NCBI GenBank assembly: GCA_947626995.1
Contig: CANQUI010000001.1
Location: 1 to 64,000 of the forward strand
Length of the DNA: 64,000 nucleotides
Direction: 5' to 3'
DNA from: an uncultured Eisenbergiella sp.
Lineage (GTDB): Bacteria > Bacillota > Clostridia > Lachnospirales > Lachnospiraceae
Under the pieces are notes generated by a model, which had not been told where the DNA came from, made no database searches, and was given only the letters and a program-made list of their open reading frames with translations. This document shows positions 55,008 to 64,000 of this stretch, piece after piece (positions within the stretch are counted from its first letter, which is position 1; each line of letters begins with the position of its first letter). A program made the position numbers and the translations under genes.

Positions 55008-56894
55008 ATGTGCGGAATCGCGGGGTTTTGCAACCGGCCGAAAAACTGGAAAAGCGATATAGAGATCATGAAGGCGCAAATGACCCATCGGGGGCCCGAC
55101 GCGGAGGGCGTCTGGGCCAGCGAGCAAAAGGATGTGGTGCTGGGGCACCGGCGGCTTTCGATTCTGGATCTGTCGCCGGGCGGCGCGCAGCCCATGCAGT
55201 CCCACAGCGGCCGGTATGTGATCTGCTACAACGGAGAGATTTATAACTATCAAAAGATCCGGCGCCGGCTGGAAGAGGACGGCTACGGCGCGCCCTGGCG
55301 GGGCAGTTCGGACACGGAGGTGCTGCTGGAGGCGCTGGAAGCCTACGGTGTGCGGCAGGGGATCGCCCTGTGCAAAGGCATGTTTGCCATCGCGCTGTAC
55401 GATAAACAGGAAAAAGAACTCTGGCTTTTGCGGGACCGGATGGGCGAAAAGCCGCTGTATTACGGTTTCGTGGGAGACAGCTTCGTGTTTGCTTCCGAGG
55501 TGAACGAAATCGCCGCGCTGCCCGGATTTCAAAATCCCATCAACCGGGACGTGCTGGGTATTTATCTGATCCACGGCTATATCCCGGCGCCCCATTCCAT
55601 TTACGAGGGAATCTTTAAGCTGGAGCCGGGGAAGCTGCTGCACGCAAAGGCCCCTTTTCGCAGCTTTACCGAGGAAACCTTTTGGTCTGTGGCGGACGTT
55701 GCCAAAAGGGGGCAGGAGCATCCGTTTTCGGGCAGCCGCAAAGAGGCGGCGGAGGAATTGAAGCGGCTTTTGAAAAACGCCGTTTCGGATCAGATGGCGG
55801 CGGATGTGCCGCTGGGCGCGTTTTTGTCCGCGGGCATCGACAGCACCACCGTGGTGGCGCTGATGCAGTCCCAGTCTTTTCGTCCGGTGAAAACCTTTAC
55901 CATCGGCATGCGGGAGGAAGGATACGACGAAGCGGGTTTTGCCGGACAGATTGCGGCATATCTGGGAACGGAGCATACCGAATGGTATATTTCGGAAAAA
56001 GAAGCGCAGGAGGTCCTGCCAAAGCTTTCCGGCATGTTCGGGGAACCCTTCGCGGATTCCTCCCAGATCCCCACGTATCTGGTAAGCAGGCTGACCAGAG
56101 AGCATGTGACGGTTTCTTTAAGCGGCGACGGCGGGGACGAGTTGTTTGGCGGGTACAGCGTTTACGCTTCGCTGCTTGGCGCATGGAACCGGATCCGGAG
56201 AATCCCTTATGGCCTGCGCAGGAGGGCGGGCCGGGCGATGACGGAGGGCTTTTTGTCCGGTCAGGCGCGCAGCCGCGTCCGGGGGATGCTGTTGTCCGCC
56301 CGTTCCATAGAGGAGCTGTACCGGCTTTCCGATCAGTCCGAGCCGTTTCTGGGGGCCATGACCCTGCAGGCAGGGACGGCGGATTGTGCGTTTACCGGGT
56401 ATCCCGACGGTTTTTTGCGGGAAGACGGGCACAATCTGATGCTGATGGATCAGCTGATGTATCTGCCCGACGATATTCTGACGAAGGTGGACCGGACCGC
56501 CATGGCGGTTTCACTGGAAAGCCGCATCCCCCTGCTGGACCGGGATGTGGTGGAATTTGCCTGGACGCTGCCGTTTTCCCTGACGTATCAGGACGGGACA
56601 GGCAAGCTGCCGCTTCGGGAGGTGCTGTACGATTTTGTACCCCAAAAACTGATGGACCGGCCCAAAAAGGGCTTTTCCATACCCGTGCGAAAATGGCTCA
56701 CACAGCCCGGCCTTTCCGAATGGGCCCAGGAGCTTTTGCGCAAAGAGCGGATTGGCCGGGAGGGGTATTTTGATCCGGCGGCGGTCCGGCGACTGTGGGA
56801 GGATTTTACGGTACACGGGATCTGGCGCAGGCAGATCTGGCATTTGCTTATGTTTGAGGACTGGCTGGAAAAAAAGGCCGGCGGAGCGGGATGA
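55008..56894 (+). CDS. asnB: glutamine-hydrolysing asparagine synthetase family protein (copy 2)
   Basis: MCGIAGFCNRPKNW...MTHRGPDAEGVW...FLSAGIDSTTVVALMQ...SLSGDGGDELFGGYSVYAS. Confidence 0.9.
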   Translation: MCGIAGFCNRPKNWKSDIEIMKAQMTHRGPDAEGVWASEQKDVVLGHRRLSILDLSPGGAQPMQSHSGRYVICYNGEIYNYQKIRRRLEEDGYGAPWRGSSDTEVLLEALEAYGVRQGIALCKGMFAIALYDKQEKELWLLRDRMGEKPLYYGFVGDSFVFASEVNEIAALPGFQNPINRDVLGIYLIHGYIPAPHSIYEGIFKLEPGKLLHAKAPFRSFTEETFWSVADVAKRGQEHPFSGSRKEAAEELKRLLKNAVSDQMAADVPLGAFLSAGIDSTTVVALMQSQSFRPVKTFTIGMREEGYDEAGFAGQIAAYLGTEHTEWYISEKEAQEVLPKLSGMFGEPFADSSQIPTYLVSRLTREHVTVSLSGDGGDELFGGYSVYASLLGAWNRIRRIPYGLRRRAGRAMTEGFLSGQARSRVRGMLLSARSIEELYRLSDQSEPFLGAMTLQAGTADCAFTGYPDGFLREDGHNLMLMDQLMYLPDDILTKVDRTAMAVSLESRIPLLDRDVVEFAWTLPFSLTYQDGTGKLPLREVLYDFVPQKLMDRPKKGFSIPVRKWLTQPGLSEWAQELLRKERIGREGYFDPAAVRRLWEDFTVHGIWRRQIWHLLMFEDWLEKKAGGAG

Positions 56895-57850
56895 TGAAGG
56901 GAATCACAGAGGAAAAAAACCGCATATTGATCCTGGGCGCGTCCGGTTTTATCGGCACGAACCTGACGCTGCGCCTGCTTTCCGAACAAAAGCGGCTGAC
57001 GTTGTTTGACCGGCCCGGGGCTTTGTATCCGGATGCGATCAGACAGGCGGCGGCAGCGGGGCGCGTGCGGTTTTATGAGGGGGATTTTGCCCGGACAGAT
57101 CTGTCGGCGGCGCTTGCAGAGACGGAAACGGTCTATCATTTGATCAGCACCACCTGTCCTGCCAATTCCAACCGGGATGTGGCCATGGAAATGGAGGAAA
57201 ATCTGATCGCCACCATCCGTTTTCTGGACGCCTGCGTGGCGGCGGATGTGAAAAAGGTCGTATTTCTTTCCTCCGGCGGCACCGTCTATGGCAAACACCA
57301 TACCGGGATCTGCAGGGAGCAGGAGGAGGCGTTTCCCATCACTTCTTACGGCGTGCAGAAGCTGGCCATTGAAAAAATGCTCTATCTGTACCATGAAATG
57401 CACGGGCTGGATTACCGGATCGTGCGGCTTTCCAATCCCTACGGCCCATATCAGAGGCCGGACGGCGTACAGGGCGTGGTGACCACCTTTACCTGGCGGG
57501 CGATTCAGGGGCTTCCGATCTTAGTCTACGGGGATGGGTCCGTGGTGCGGGATTATATCTATATCGACGACGCGGTGGAGGGCATTTTGAGGATCGCAAA
57601 GCAGGACGGCGGCCATCGGCTTTACAACCTGGGACGCGGGGAGGGCCGTTCGGTGCGGGATGTGATCGCGGCCATCGGAGAAGTGCTGGGAAAAGAACCC
57701 GAAGTGACCTATCTGCCGGGACGGCCGGTGGACGTGCCGGTGAATGTGCTGGATATCAGCAGGTTCCGGCAGGATTTTGGCCCCTTTGACCCGATCTGTC
57801 TTACCGAGGGGATCCGGCGGCTGACGGAATTTTACCGGCACCAGGAATAA
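56891..57850 (+). CDS. NAD-dependent nucleotide-sugar epimerase/dehydratase
   Basis: ILILGASGFIGTNLTLRLL...FLSSGGTVYGKHHTG...SYGVQKLAIEKMLYLY...RPVDVPVNVLDISRFRQDFG. Confidence 0.85.
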   Translation: MMKGITEEKNRILILGASGFIGTNLTLRLLSEQKRLTLFDRPGALYPDAIRQAAAAGRVRFYEGDFARTDLSAALAETETVYHLISTTCPANSNRDVAMEMEENLIATIRFLDACVAADVKKVVFLSSGGTVYGKHHTGICREQEEAFPITSYGVQKLAIEKMLYLYHEMHGLDYRIVRLSNPYGPYQRPDGVQGVVTTFTWRAIQGLPILVYGDGSVVRDYIYIDDAVEGILRIAKQDGGHRLYNLGRGEGRSVRDVIAAIGEVLGKEPEVTYLPGRPVDVPVNVLDISRFRQDFGPFDPICLTEGIRRLTEFYRHQE

Positions 57851-57869
57851 AAAGAGGGGGAACAGTCTG

Positions 57870-58952
57870 TTGAAGATCATAGAACACTATATTCCCGGCC
57901 CCATCCCGGAGGCGGAGCAGACCGAGACGGTTTCCGTGGCGATGGCGGTTTATAACAGCGACGCCTATCTGGACCGGGCCATTGGTTCCGTTCTTGGCCA
58001 GACCTATCGGAACCTGGAGTTGATCCTGGTGGACGACGGGTCCACGGACAACTGTCCGGAGATCTGTGACAGCTATGCGGCCAAAGATTCCAGGGTAAAG
58101 GTGATTCACAAGAAAAACGAGGGCCTTTATTCGAGCCGCAACGTGGGGATCGAGCACGCATCCGGGACCTATCTTACGTTTCTGGACGGGGACGACTGGG
58201 TGGAGCCCGATATGTATGAACGCATGATTTCCTGCCTGAAGGAGCAGGATGCGGATCTGGCGGTCTGCCGGTACAAATGTGTGTATCGAGACGGCGTCAA
58301 GGATCTTTCTACCGGCATGGCCGCCGTGATGGAAGGACAGGAAATGCTGGCAAAGTATCTGGAGGAGGACGAGGCGTTTCAGATTCAAAACGCCGCCTGG
58401 AACAAGCTCTACAAACGTTCGATCCTGGGGGATTTGCGCTTTCCGGCCCGCTGGTATGAGGATATGCTCTATACCATACAGCTTTTAAACCGGACCGGGC
58501 GCAGCGTCTATCTGGACCGGGCGTATCACAATTATATCCGCGACAGAAGCGGCAGTATCATGAACCAGGGGATCCATCCGAGGATCTTTTCGGACCTGAT
58601 CCCCAATCTGTACGACCGGAGCGAATTTTTGCGCGGGATCGGCCGGGAGGATCTGGCCCTTTTGCAGGATTATTTCCTGTATAAGCGGCTGCTGCTTTTT
58701 TATACGGCGGCGCAAAGAAGCGGCGATCCCAAAAAGAAGGAATATCAGGCGTATCTGAAGGAGAAGCTGCGGGAAGGAAAAGACCGGTATCCCGGGATTT
58801 TTTCCATAGCCCAGGCCAATCCCAACGAATACCGCAAAATGAAGCTCTTTCTTTTCTCCCCGGCCCTGTATACGGTATCCATGCGCATCAATGATTCGGT
58901 GCTGATCCCGCTCAAGCGCAGGATCAGAGAGAGGAAGAAAAAGACGCCATGA
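57870..58952 (+). CDS. glycosyltransferase family 2 (TTG start)
   Basis: ETVSVAMAVYNSDAYLDRAIGSVLGQTYRNLELILVDDGSTDNCPEICDSYAAKDSRV. Confidence 0.85.
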   Translation: MKIIEHYIPGPIPEAEQTETVSVAMAVYNSDAYLDRAIGSVLGQTYRNLELILVDDGSTDNCPEICDSYAAKDSRVKVIHKKNEGLYSSRNVGIEHASGTYLTFLDGDDWVEPDMYERMISCLKEQDADLAVCRYKCVYRDGVKDLSTGMAAVMEGQEMLAKYLEEDEAFQIQNAAWNKLYKRSILGDLRFPARWYEDMLYTIQLLNRTGRSVYLDRAYHNYIRDRSGSIMNQGIHPRIFSDLIPNLYDRSEFLRGIGREDLALLQDYFLYKRLLLFYTAAQRSGDPKKKEYQAYLKEKLREGKDRYPGIFSIAQANPNEYRKMKLFLFSPALYTVSMRINDSVLIPLKRRIRERKKKTP

Positions 58953-59815
58953 TTGCAGTGCAGTTATCCGGCGGACTGGGCAATCAGATGTTTGAGTACG
59001 CGCTGTATCTGAAGCTAAAGTCCCTGGGCAAAGCGGTCAAAATTGATGATTTCACCTGTTACGGGGCAGGACAGAGAAGGCAGATGTTGGACGTTTTCGG
59101 CGTCTCCTATGAGAGACTGTCCATGGAAGAATATGTGGCTCTGACGGATTCTAATCTGCGGCTGTCCCATCGGATCCGCCGCAGGCTTACCGGACGCAGG
59201 GATCTGTCCTATCGGGAAAAAAGCGTGAATTTCGATCCCCAGGTCCTGACCCGGGAGCCCGCTCTGCTTTTGGGCTGTTTCCAGTCGGAAAAATATTTTT
59301 CGGATATCGCCGACCGGGTGCGGGAGGCCTTCCGGTTTCGGAATTTCGTCCCCGACGCCAGGACGCTTGACTGGGAGCGGCAGATCCAAAACAGCCTTTC
59401 GGTAGGGGTGCACATTCGCCGGGGAGATTATCTGGACCCCAAATACAGCGCCCTTTATCAGGGCATCTGCGACGACGCTTATTATGAAAGAGCCATCGCG
59501 TATCTGAAAAAGTCGTTGACGGGCGCGCGGTTTTTCTTTTTTTCCAACGACCCGGAATGGGTGAAGGCGCATTACCGGGGAGCGGACTATACGGTGGTGG
59601 AAGGAAACGGGGAGGACGCCGGGTACGCGGATCTGTACCTGATGCGAAGCTGCCGGCATCAGATCATCGCCAACAGCTCCTTTTCCTGGTGGGCGGCCTG
59701 GCTCAACGACGATCCGCACAAGAAGGTGATCGCGCCCGGACGCTGGCTCAATGTGGCGGGGCCCGTACGGGAGCCCTGCGTCGATATTTATACCAAAGAG
59801 ATGATACGGCTGTAA
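58949..59815 (+). CDS. GT11 alpha-1,2-fucosyltransferase-like
   Basis: MIAVQLSGGLGNQMFEYALYLKLKSLG...VGVHIRRGDYLDPKYSALYQGICDDAYYERAI...MRSCRHQIIANSSFSWWAAWLN. Confidence 0.88.
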   Translation: MIAVQLSGGLGNQMFEYALYLKLKSLGKAVKIDDFTCYGAGQRRQMLDVFGVSYERLSMEEYVALTDSNLRLSHRIRRRLTGRRDLSYREKSVNFDPQVLTREPALLLGCFQSEKYFSDIADRVREAFRFRNFVPDARTLDWERQIQNSLSVGVHIRRGDYLDPKYSALYQGICDDAYYERAIAYLKKSLTGARFFFFSNDPEWVKAHYRGADYTVVEGNGEDAGYADLYLMRSCRHQIIANSSFSWWAAWLNDDPHKKVIAPGRWLNVAGPVREPCVDIYTKEMIRL

Positions 59816-59840
59816 ATCCGGTGAAAACAGGAGAGAACAA

Positions 59841-61601
59841 ATGCTTGCGATATTACGAAAACTGATGGGAATTTTAAATAAAAAGCAAAAGGGAAAGGTA
59901 GCGGGCCTTCTGATCATGATTTTTATCGGGGCCATGCTGGAAATGATGGGCGTGGGGCTGATCATTCCCGTGGTGGAAGGCGTCATGGAGCCGAACCGGC
60001 TTTTGCAAAAGGAGTACATTCAGATTCTGGGGCGGTTCCTGCCGTTTGAAAAGGCCGGAGACTGGCTGCTGTTTCTTATCGTGACCATCATCGCCATTTT
60101 CTTCCTGAAAAATTTTTATCTGCTGCTGCAGATCTATGTGCAGAGCAGATTCGTCAACCGCAACCAGTCGGACACCATCAGCTACATGCTGGAGGAGTAC
60201 CTCAACCGCCCCTACGAATATTATCTGAACGCGGATATCCCTACGATCTTTCGGACCATTGACGGCGACGTGCCCAAGGTCTTTTCGGTTCTGATGGAAT
60301 TTATCCAGCTTGCCACGGAGCTGATGGTCTCGGCGGTGCTGGTGGTCACGCTGCTGGTGGTGGACCCGGTGATGACCGTGATGATTATGGTGATCATGGT
60401 GGGCCTGACGATGCTGGTGATCACCGTGTTAAAGCCGACCCTGAACCGCCTGGGAACCGCTTCCCAGAAGCTGCAAAGCCAGATGGGAAAGTGGAGGCTG
60501 CAGTCCATCTATGGCATCAAGGACGTCAAAATCCTCAACAAGGAGCATTATTTCGCCTCCAGCTTCGGAAAGTATTCCGAGCGCAACGCAAACCTGCAGA
60601 CCCGGTACATGGTGCTAAACAATATGCCAAGGCTTTTGATCGAGACCTTCAGCATCAGCGGGATTCTGGGATATCTGGCTTTTTGCATCATCAGCGGCGC
60701 GGATCTGTCGGAACTGGTGCCGCATATTTCCGCTTTCGCCGTGGCGGCGATGCGGCTGATGCCTTCCGTGAACCGGATCAACACCCACATGAGCAATATT
60801 GCCTTTTACGAGCCCAGCGTCAACTATGTCTATGAGAACGTGGACTTTACGTCCTACCGGCTGCACGGAAAGTACCAGAGGGAGGAAACGCATCGGGCGG
60901 AGCCCATGGCTTTGCATACGGAGATCCGGATGGAGGACGTAAGCTATGTGTATCCCGGGACGGATAAGCTGATTTTGGACCATGCGCAGATGGTGGTGCC
61001 CATGGGCAAGTCCGTGGGGATCATGGGCCCTTCGGGAGCGGGAAAATCCACGGCGGTGGACGTGCTTTTGGGGCTGCTTTCCATCCGCGGCGGACGGATC
61101 CTCTGCGACGGCCGGGACATTTTTGAGAATTACGAATCCTGGCTGTCCCATATCGGTTATATTCCCCAGACCATTTATCTGACGGACGATTCCATCCGGG
61201 AGAATATCGCCTTTGGCGTGGGACGGGATCAGATCGACGATAAGAGGATCTGGGAAGTATTAAAAGAGGCGCAGCTGGAGGAATTTGTGCGGGAGCTGCC
61301 GGAAGGGATCCATACCACCATCGGAGATCGGGGCGTCCGTATTTCCGGCGGGCAAAGACAGCGGCTGGGTATTGCGCGGGCGCTGTATCACAATCCGGAA
61401 ATCCTGGTGTTTGACGAGGCCACCAGCGCGCTGGATACGGACACGGAAAGCGCCATCATGGAGGCCATCGACAGCTTCCACGGCCGCAAGACGCTGATCA
61501 TCATCGCCCACCGGCTGCGCACGATTGAAAATTGTGATATCATATATAAGGTGGACAAGGGCAAGATTACGGAGACTACCCTGAGCGCCGAGCAGCATTG
61601 A
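59841..61601 (+). CDS. ABC transporter, fused TMD-NBD (PglK-like flippase, second copy)
   Basis: MGPSGAGKSTAVDVLLGLL, ISGGQRQRLGIARAL, LVFDEATSALD; shares RPYEYYLNAD with the 16869-18620 transporter. Confidence 0.85.
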   Translation: MLAILRKLMGILNKKQKGKVAGLLIMIFIGAMLEMMGVGLIIPVVEGVMEPNRLLQKEYIQILGRFLPFEKAGDWLLFLIVTIIAIFFLKNFYLLLQIYVQSRFVNRNQSDTISYMLEEYLNRPYEYYLNADIPTIFRTIDGDVPKVFSVLMEFIQLATELMVSAVLVVTLLVVDPVMTVMIMVIMVGLTMLVITVLKPTLNRLGTASQKLQSQMGKWRLQSIYGIKDVKILNKEHYFASSFGKYSERNANLQTRYMVLNNMPRLLIETFSISGILGYLAFCIISGADLSELVPHISAFAVAAMRLMPSVNRINTHMSNIAFYEPSVNYVYENVDFTSYRLHGKYQREETHRAEPMALHTEIRMEDVSYVYPGTDKLILDHAQMVVPMGKSVGIMGPSGAGKSTAVDVLLGLLSIRGGRILCDGRDIFENYESWLSHIGYIPQTIYLTDDSIRENIAFGVGRDQIDDKRIWEVLKEAQLEEFVRELPEGIHTTIGDRGVRISGGQRQRLGIARALYHNPEILVFDEATSALDTDTESAIMEAIDSFHGRKTLIIIAHRLRTIENCDIIYKVDKGKITETTLSAEQH

Positions 61602-61611
61602 GCAAAGGAGC

Positions 61612-63183
61612 GTGCGAAACGATCGTATGGATTTTTGGAACAAGGGATGGATGCGAATCAAAAAAGAACCGGACAAACGGATCATGAGGCTGTGGGCGCT
61701 GGCGTTTTTGGGCAGCCTGATCCCGCTTTTGTATCTGGCGCGATACAGTGTGCCGGGCTGCGACGACTATACCTACGGAATCCGGACCCACGGCGCCTGG
61801 CTGGCCGACGGTTCCCTTTTGTCGGTGGGCAGGGCGGCCCTTGAGACCACCGCAGAATACTGGCACAACTGGCAGGGAACCTATTCTTCCATCTTCCTGA
61901 TGACGCTTTCTCCGGGGATCCTGGATGAAAGGTGGTATTTTCTGACGACGTTTCTCATGACGGGGATGCTGTGCGTAAGCCTTGGGACATTGCTGCGCAC
62001 CGTCTTTGAAAAATATGTCTGCAAGCGGCCTGACGGAGAAGAAAAGCCGGAACGGAACCGGGCGCAGTCCTGCCGCATTGCGCTGTGTATTCTGGTGCTT
62101 TGCTTTTTGTCGTTACAGACTATGGTGGCGCCCTCCGACGGACTGTACTGGTATAACGGCGCGGTGCATTATGTGTTTATGGAATCGGTGCTGTTTTTCC
62201 AGGCGGCGGTTCTTCTGACCTTTTGCAGGGCAAAAAAGGGAAGGGCCGGGTGGCTTGCGCTTTCCGTTTTTCTGGCCGCCGTACTGGGAGGCGCCAATCT
62301 GCTCACCGGGCTGCAGTCCTGTATCCTGACGACGTTTCTGGTGCTGTTTTTGTTCGGGAAGCGCTGTAGGGAAAAACGGACCGCCTTTTGGCTCCTTTTG
62401 CCCTGGGGGGTCAATCTTTTGGGCTTTGCTCTGAATGTGCTGGCGCCCGGCAATGCAATTCGGGAAACGACGGCGCAGGGAATGGGGGCCGTGCGCGCCA
62501 TCGCCCTGTCCTTTTACTGGGCCGCGGTTTTTGTGACGGAGTGGATGACCCCCATCGTACTGGCAGGATTTGTGCTGCTGCTTCCCGTGATCTGGAAGTT
62601 GGTGTCCGGCTCTGCAGCCCGGTTCTTTTCCCCGTTTTGGGCGGCGGCGGCCAGCGCCTGCGTCTTTGCCGCCATGTTTACCCCCACCTTGTTTGCCACC
62701 TCCAGCGAGGGACCGGACCGGTGTAAAAACATCATGCGCATCGTCCTTTATTTGCTGGTGTTTTTGAATCTGGTCAACGATCTGGGCTGGCTTGGGGCAA
62801 ACAGGCCCTCCCATCCTTTCTGCCGCCTGCTGCGGATCGTGGAGGAAAGTTACGCGGCCTGGCTTTTGTGCGCCAGCCTGCTGATCGGGCTGATCTTCCT
62901 GCTTCCCGCGGATAAAAACAGTTATACCTCTGTCTCCGCCCTGCGCAGCCTGCTCAATGGGGAAGCGGCGGCGTATTATGAGGAAAACGCGGCGCGGATC
63001 GAGCTGTACCGGGACCCGGCGCAGCCGGATGTGACGATCCGGCCGCTGACGGCCAGACCCTATCTGCTGTTTAAGGCGGACGTGGGGAACGAAGGCAGCA
63101 ACGATTACTGGATCAACCTTTCCATTTTGGGGTATTATGGGAAAAACAGTGTGACGGTGATTGAGACCGACGCGGAGGAATGA
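61612..63183 (+). CDS. multi-TM integral membrane protein (DUF6056-like)
   Basis: YSVPGCDDYTYGIRTHGAWLADGSLLSVGRAALETTAEYWHNWQGTYSSIFLMTLSPGI; multi-TM. Start GTG 61612 or ATG 61627. Confidence 0.6.
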   Translation: MRNDRMDFWNKGWMRIKKEPDKRIMRLWALAFLGSLIPLLYLARYSVPGCDDYTYGIRTHGAWLADGSLLSVGRAALETTAEYWHNWQGTYSSIFLMTLSPGILDERWYFLTTFLMTGMLCVSLGTLLRTVFEKYVCKRPDGEEKPERNRAQSCRIALCILVLCFLSLQTMVAPSDGLYWYNGAVHYVFMESVLFFQAAVLLTFCRAKKGRAGWLALSVFLAAVLGGANLLTGLQSCILTTFLVLFLFGKRCREKRTAFWLLLPWGVNLLGFALNVLAPGNAIRETTAQGMGAVRAIALSFYWAAVFVTEWMTPIVLAGFVLLLPVIWKLVSGSAARFFSPFWAAAASACVFAAMFTPTLFATSSEGPDRCKNIMRIVLYLLVFLNLVNDLGWLGANRPSHPFCRLLRIVEESYAAWLLCASLLIGLIFLLPADKNSYTSVSALRSLLNGEAAAYYEENAARIELYRDPAQPDVTIRPLTARPYLLFKADVGNEGSNDYWINLSILGYYGKNSVTVIETDAEE

Positions 63184-63187
63184 AGCG

Positions 63188-64000
63188 ATGATCGGAACGA
63201 AACTGACAAAAGGGCAGGGGCTGGGCAATCAGCTTTTCTGTTACGTGACCTGCCGGTGCCTGGCCATGAAAAAAGGCGTGGACTTTTCCATTTTGGGGAG
63301 CGATACGCTGGCCAACAATATCCACAGTCAGTGCGGCCTGTATTTCATGGATCTGGACTTTGGAAAGGAAGCGTCGGAACAGGATTTTGCCCGGGTGTAT
63401 CAGGAACGGGAGGACCGCCTTTTTACAGGCGATTCCCGGCACGATATGAAACACGGCTGTTATGTGACCGGCACGGATGAAAAGATGTTGGATGTGCCGG
63501 ACGGCACGTTGGTGATGGGCAACATGCAGGCGGAGGATTATTTTTACGCCTATCGGGACCGGATCCGGGACTGGCTTAAGGTAAAGCCGGAATACGACTG
63601 CCGGGAATATTCCCGGGAGCACCTTTGCATTTTACATCTGCGCTGTTCGGACTATCTGGATTTTCCGGAGATGTATCTGGAAAAAAAGTACTGGCGCAAC
63701 GGCATGAAGCAGATGAAGCGGATCGATCCCAAGATGGAGTTTCTCATCGTCACAAACGATGTGAAGGAGGCCTCCCGGATCCTGCCCGGCGTGGCCGCCT
63801 GTCATTTCGATCTGGCAAAGGACTATACCATTTTAAAAAACGCCCGTTATCTTTTGCTTTCCAACTCGTCCTTCGCGTATTTTCCGGCGCTGTGCTCGGA
63901 TACGGTGCAGTATATCCTGGCCCCCAAATACTGGGCCCGGCACAATGTGTCCGACGGCTACTGGGCGTCCGAGCAGAATATTTATACGGGCTGGCACTAT
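63188..64000 (+). CDS. GT11-like glycosyltransferase, truncated by window end
   Basis: My translation from ATG 63188: MIGTKLTKGQGLGNQLFCYVTCRCLAMKKGVDF...HLRCSDYLDFPEMYLEKKYWRNGMKQMK...LLLSNSSFAYFPALCSD; open to the window edge, absent from the ORF track. Confidence 0.75.
   Translation, partial: MIGTKLTKGQGLGNQLFCYVTCRCLAMKKGVDFSILGSDTLANNIHSQCGLYFMDLDFGKEASEQDFARVYQEREDRLFTGDSRHDMKHGCYVTGTDEKMLDVPDGTLVMGNMQAEDYFYAYRDRIRDWLKVKPEYDCREYSREHLCILHLRCSDYLDFPEMYLEKKYWRNGMKQMKRIDPKMEFLIVTNDVKEASRILPGVAACHFDLAKDYTILKNARYLLLSNSSFAYFPALCSDTVQYILAPKYWARHNVSDGYWASEQNIYTGWHY

Noticed and set aside
54528-56105. 525-aa antisense ORF
   Set aside because: Mirrors the SGNH and asnB genes; low-complexity His/Arg/Pro-rich composition typical of spurious antisense frames.

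Overview
The window is a GC-rich Firmicutes-like (probably Lachnospiraceae-type) chromosomal segment. It has a left flank of miscellaneous genes (0-10.5 kb) followed by about 53 kb of a cell-surface glycan biosynthesis and export locus that runs off the right edge. The left flank holds a signal-peptide/LPXTG-like modular adhesin with a structured 5' leader, a short structured RNA-like element, a two-gene chromate transporter, a MoxR AAA ATPase + VWA (DUF2201-like) pair with two accessory ORFs, and a D-2-hydroxyacid dehydrogenase. The glycan locus contains: PseB/PseG/PseI/PseF-like pseudaminic acid enzymes; a PglF/EpsN(PglE)/PglC-like bacillosamine-type initiation set; a UDP-GlcNAc dehydrogenase plus 4-epimerase; many GT2/GT4/GT11/GT52-like glycosyltransferases; two PglK-like ABC flippases; a Wzy/ligase-like polymerase; and several multi-TM GT-C-like proteins. 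It also has several unusual decoration modules: an EPSP synthase; a D-cysteine desulfhydrase/ACC-deaminase-like PLP enzyme + ATP-grasp; a TupA-like ATP-grasp + formyltransferase + DUF2334 deacetylase; and ACP + MBOAT + SGNH flanked by two asparagine synthetases. No rRNA, tRNA, CRISPR array or intact mobile element was recognised. All calls come from reading the supplied translations and sequence; no database search was run.
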